64,000 nucleotides of DNA, taken from Vitrella brassicaformis. Its lineage: Eukaryota > Sar > Vitrellaceae. The position numbers and the translations under genes are program-made. Location: assembly GCA_001179505.1 (NCBI GenBank), contig CDMY01000850.1, positions 140,341 to 204,340 on the forward strand. The letters run 5' to 3'. Of the stretch, positions 60,426-64,000 are shown piece after piece (positions within the stretch are counted from its first letter, which is position 1; each line of letters opens with the position of its first letter). Below the pieces are notes generated by a model. That model was given only the letters and a program-made list of their open reading frames with translations, had not been told where the DNA came from and made no database searches.

Positions 60426-63400
60426 ATGACTCATCCGCAATCACCGCCTTTGCTGACGGCGGAGAAGTCGCCCTCGCGGCCGCCCCTGACCCGCACACAT
60501 GGCCATGGCACCAAGCACAAGGAGGGCAAACAGGACATCAGCAATTCTCACGCACAGGAGACGGGCTGGAAGGAATATCTATGCGGCATATTCCCAAACA
60601 AGGCCAAGGTGAGAGAGAGAGGGTCTGACGGCTGGCTGATTGATTGGCGGTCGGGCCGTGTGCTGTGCTGTGCTGTGCTGTGCTGTGCTGTGCTGTGCTG
60701 TGCTGTGCTGTGTTGTGTGTGCAGCTGTGGAGTCGCAAGACAGTTGAGCATCCTGTGAACAGCTCGATCATGACGCTGCTGACCATCTTCGCCCTGTTTG
60801 GGGACGACATCAAGCTCTGCACTACCGATGTGGTATACACATACAAACACACACACATGCATCGCATCGCTGCATGGATGCGATGCACACACGGCGTCGT
60901 TTTCGTTTCGTCTTCTCATATATCCGCAGAAAGCCGATCAGTATTTCAACTACGTGACCATATTTCTGATTTTCATGTTCACAGCTGAAATCGTCCTCAC
61001 ATCCATCGGAAAGGTCAGTCAGCATGTCGGCTCTTGAACACACTACACCCCTCACACACACGGATGTCCGTCTGTCTGTCTGTCGCAGGACGATTACTTT
61101 TTGGGTTTCTTCTTTTGGCTGGACGTGATAGCGACGCTGTCGCTGCTGACGGACATCACGTACGTGTGGGACGCCATCCAGTCGCTGTCAGGCGGACAGG
61201 CCGGCGACTCTAAGCTGGCCAGGTCAGCACAGCACACAACCATCCATCACTCACGGAGAGCACAGCGGGCGATAAGATAACGGCCCTGTCGGTCGCATTT
61301 GGGCATTCGTGGCTGTGTGTGTCTAGGGCGGGGCGAGCCGGTCGTGTGGGGTCACGCGCAGGTCGAGTCATCCGTATCATCCGAATCGTCCGGCTCATCC
61401 GTATTGTCAAAGTGAGCAGCACCTGCGGACTGTGTGCATTATTGATGTGTATCTAAGTGCCCCTCTCCCCGCCCGCTTCGTTCAGCTGTACAAGCATGCA
61501 GTGGAGACCTCCCACATCGAACGGCAGCACTCCCTGGTGGGCGTCGGGCCTGGCGAGACCCTCTACGTGCAGGACCCCGAAGTCGACAAACACACCGACG
61601 TCGAAAAGGGAGGTAACTGAGCAGCGCTGACTGACACTGCACATTGGCCACAAGACAGGCATCGCACCCTACCCTCATGTGTGGAATGATGGATCGAATG
61701 TATGTATGTATGTATGCTTATGTCAGGTCTGCTGTCGGATGAGGGCGACGGTTTGGAGCTGGAGCCCCAGTCCCGTGTGGGCAAGAAGCTGTCGGAGCTG
61801 ACGACGCGGCGTGTCATCATCCTGGTGCTGGTCATGATTCTGGCACTGCAAATGTTCAACACCGAGCAGTGGACCACCACATCCAACTCGGGCGAATATG
61901 GACTATACACCCTCACCGAGTGAGCGAAGCAGAGCAGGGGGACAGACAGCACACAGGGCGAGAGGCGGGCGCATGGTCTGTTGTGCTGTGTGTTGTGTTG
62001 TGTGTTGTAGGTACTCTCGGAGCGCAGAACTGGATGCAACTTTCAATGCGACCCACCAGGAGGCCTACGACCGATCCGTCATCGCATATGTCGAATACCA
62101 CAAAAAGGTAATAAGGTGAGAGAGGCACCAACAGGTGCAGTGAGTGCACAGCAGGGGGGTCGCACCGACCAGTTTGTGCGCGTCTGTGCGCCGCACCGCA
62201 TGCAGAATGGTCTGTTTGGCTTGGCTGATTACCTGTTCTTCGTTGAGGTGGGTGGAGTGCGATGAGTGAGTGGACGTACCCACGGAAATGACATAGACAC
62301 GCCAGCTCACGTCATGTGTGCCATGTGGGTGCATGTGTGTCAGCTGCCCAGGGAGGTGATATACAATGAGCTGGGAGGATTGGAAGCCCCGAGCGAAATA
62401 CTGGGACCCGATGCAGTGAAAGACGGTGCGCAAAGCCACACACACACACACACATGCAGTTATCTGTTCTCCTCTCCCACACTGCCCCATCCATCCATCC
62501 ATCCATCAGGTGTGTCGATCGTGGACGACCTCGACAAGCCCGAGGATCTGCGGTCGCAGGAGCAGGACTTGTACACGGCCAGTGCGTGCTACACCGACAT
62601 GCAGTCCCCATCGCTGGGAATGCCGGCCGTCCCTGTGGAGGTCTGTCTGTCCAGCACCGCCGTCTTCGACAAGAGAGCACAGTCGCAGCTCTCGGCGGCT
62701 CTCAACATGGGCAGAACCATGTTCATTTGCCTGGTGGGGAGGGAGTGGGGGTGGGACATACAAGGGGCAATGACGACACGCACGAACAGCTGCATGTGTG
62801 TGTGCTGTGCCGTGCCGTGGCTAGGTCTTGGCATTGAGTGCGATGTTCTTCAGCAAGGATGCCAACGAGCTGGTGCTCAACCCCATCGAGCGCATGATCG
62901 GCAAGATGGAGAAGATCCGGGAGAACCCTCTGGTGGCCGCTAAGATGGGCGAAGAGGACTTCAGAGAAGAGGTCAGGCAGAGGCAGGGCAGGGCAGGGCA
63001 GGCGGGAAATGAAGAATGGCGCGCGTCCATGCCTACGTGTGTGTGGTCACGCCATACAGGAGGAGGACGACGCTCAGGCGAAAGGCCGCCGTGGCTTCCT
63101 GAGTCTCCGCGGTGTGCCCAAGAAGGCGGCATCTGACCCGTACGAGACGGTCATTCTCGAGAAAACCATCATCAAAATCGGAGGTGAGACCACACACGCG
63201 GACAGAGAGGGAGATCTTCACCGCAGTACGTCTGTGTGTGTGTGTCTGTGTGCGCACCAGGTTTGTTGGCCCTTGGCTTCGGCGAGGCGGGTGCTGAGAT
63301 TATTGCCAACAACATGAAGCACTCTGACGGAGGACTCAACGCCATGGTCGACGGACGAAAGGTACTCTCACCATCGCCAGACTCACTCACACACTCATGA

Positions 63401-64000
63401 GAGCGTGCTCCTTGGTTCCTCGTGTGTGTGGCCAGATCAACGCCATTTTCGGATTCTGCGACATCCGACAGTTCACCGACGCCACAGAGATCCTGCGCGA
63501 GAAGGTCATGGTGTTCGTCAACCAGATCGCAGAGATCGTCCACGGCATCGTCGACCAGTTCGCTGGCGCCGCCAACAAGAACATCGGCGACGCATTCCTG
63601 CTTGTGTGGAAGTTCCCTGAGAGGGACGTCGGCAGGGGGGAGAAGGAACAGGTGGACGACCCCAATGTCATCTCAAAGGTGGGGTGGTCTCCAGATGAGT
63701 ACATGACATGGGTGTGTTCGGATCGGGGGGGAGGGGGAGGGAGGGAGATGGATCCCTTCATGTGTGCGGTGCTTCTGATGGTCAGATGGCCGACATGTCA
63801 GTCATGGCCTTCCTGAAGATCATCGCGGCGATCAGCAAGTCGTCGGTGCTCGCCGAGGTGCGATTGTCAGAGAGAGGGAGGGAGGGAGGCAATCGCAGCA
63901 CAATTGTTCATCCCCCCCTCGGCCCTTTTCCCCTCATCTGTGTGTGTGTGATGTGTGTGTCATTCATGTCAGTACCGTGACAACAAGGAGTTGTCTGAGC
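60426..64000 (+). CDS. Voltage-sensor / class III nucleotide cyclase fusion (partial, 3' truncated)
   Basis: Seventeen exons: 60426-60608, 60725-60832, 60930-61013, 61089-61222, 61327-61411, 61486-61612, 61727-61919, 62011-62107, 62206-62247, 62344-62425, 62510-62733, 62825-62971, 63060-63183, 63261-63361, 63436-63678, 63786-63857 and 63973 onward. Three hydrophobic helices (SSIMTLLTIFALF, YFNYVTIFLIFMFTAEIVL, FLGFFFWLDVIATLSLL) precede RVIRIIRIVRLIRIVK, an S4 voltage sensor with Arg/Lys at every third residue. Two more membrane segments flank a loop of about 180 residues. GRTMFICLVLALSAMFF leads to a HAMP-like region. A class III cyclase domain begins with INAIFGFCDIRQFTDATE (metal-binding Asp) and has AANKNIGDAFLLVWKFP (second metal Asp). 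No pore loop is seen. It probably makes cAMP or cGMP in a voltage-sensitive way. Start 60321 is an in-frame alternative. The gene runs off the right edge. Confidence 0.85.
60661..60715 (+). repeat. Pentanucleotide repeat (TGCTG)n in first intron of the cyclase gene
   Basis: The first intron of the cyclase gene (60609-60724) contains about ten consecutive TGCTG units between about 60661 and 60712, ending in TGTTGTGTGTGCAG, the acceptor. It is an uninterrupted short tandem repeat next to a splice acceptor. Confidence 0.85.

Overview
The window is nuclear DNA of an intron-rich eukaryote. Nearly every gene is cut into short exons by 50-250 bp introns full of TG/CA, CATC and GTCT microsatellites. 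The gene set points to a myzozoan alveolate with a plant-like outlook: a calcium-dependent protein kinase with four EF hands, AP2-domain (ApiAP2-like) regulators, an alveolin-like pellicle protein, a voltage-sensor/nucleotide-cyclase fusion and a DWDDT-type HAD protein. A photosynthetic chromerid such as Vitrella brassicaformis is my best guess. That is inference from gene content; no species-specific marker was checked.

Layout. 1-1.8 kb: a PRP40-type splicing factor (minus, runs off the left edge) divergent from a RAMP4/SERP1 gene. 3.6-13.3 kb: one giant minus-strand gene of 17 exons (about 2,839 aa by my splicing). It carries ten tandem exon-encoded repeats that look like degenerate AP2 domains, two canonical AP2 domains in the middle, a SANT/Myb-like segment near the C terminus and a different duplicated module at the N terminus. 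This is the most unusual object here. 14.1-20.2 kb: a secreted GH1 beta-glucosidase head-to-head with an alveolin-like protein. 20.7-26.6 kb: a two-RRM RNA-binding protein head-to-head with a CDPK. 28.1-33.4 kb: the nuclear cap-binding subunit CBP80 head-to-head with an unrecognised protein that has an N-myristoylation-like start. 33.9-39.8 kb: a HAD-like protein, isovaleryl-CoA dehydrogenase, and a single-AP2 gene divergent from the dehydrogenase. 41-43.7 kb: a small secreted Cys-rich protein divergent from a PH-domain protein. 44.1-47.9 kb: a secreted ankyrin-repeat protein divergent from an intronless FkbM-type methyltransferase. 48.0-54.5 kb: an A-family DNA polymerase (theta/nu-like) divergent from a proline-rich protein. 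55.5-56.6 kb: a wrecked GH10 xylanase gene. 57.8-64 kb: a multi-pass membrane protein divergent from a voltage-sensor/cyclase fusion that runs off the right edge.

Nine of the promoters lie between head-to-head genes whose start codons are only 81-402 bp apart. In six of these nine, and in one dehydrogenase intron, I see the octamer TGCGAGCT, often as an inverted or tandem pair, so it is a candidate core promoter or AP2 target element. RNA metabolism (PRP40, CBP80, RRM protein) and calcium/cyclic-nucleotide signalling (CDPK, cyclase) are well represented, but there is no operon-like functional cluster. Exon coordinates were worked out by hand from frame, GT-AG (or GC-AG) signals and phase. No transcript or database evidence was available.
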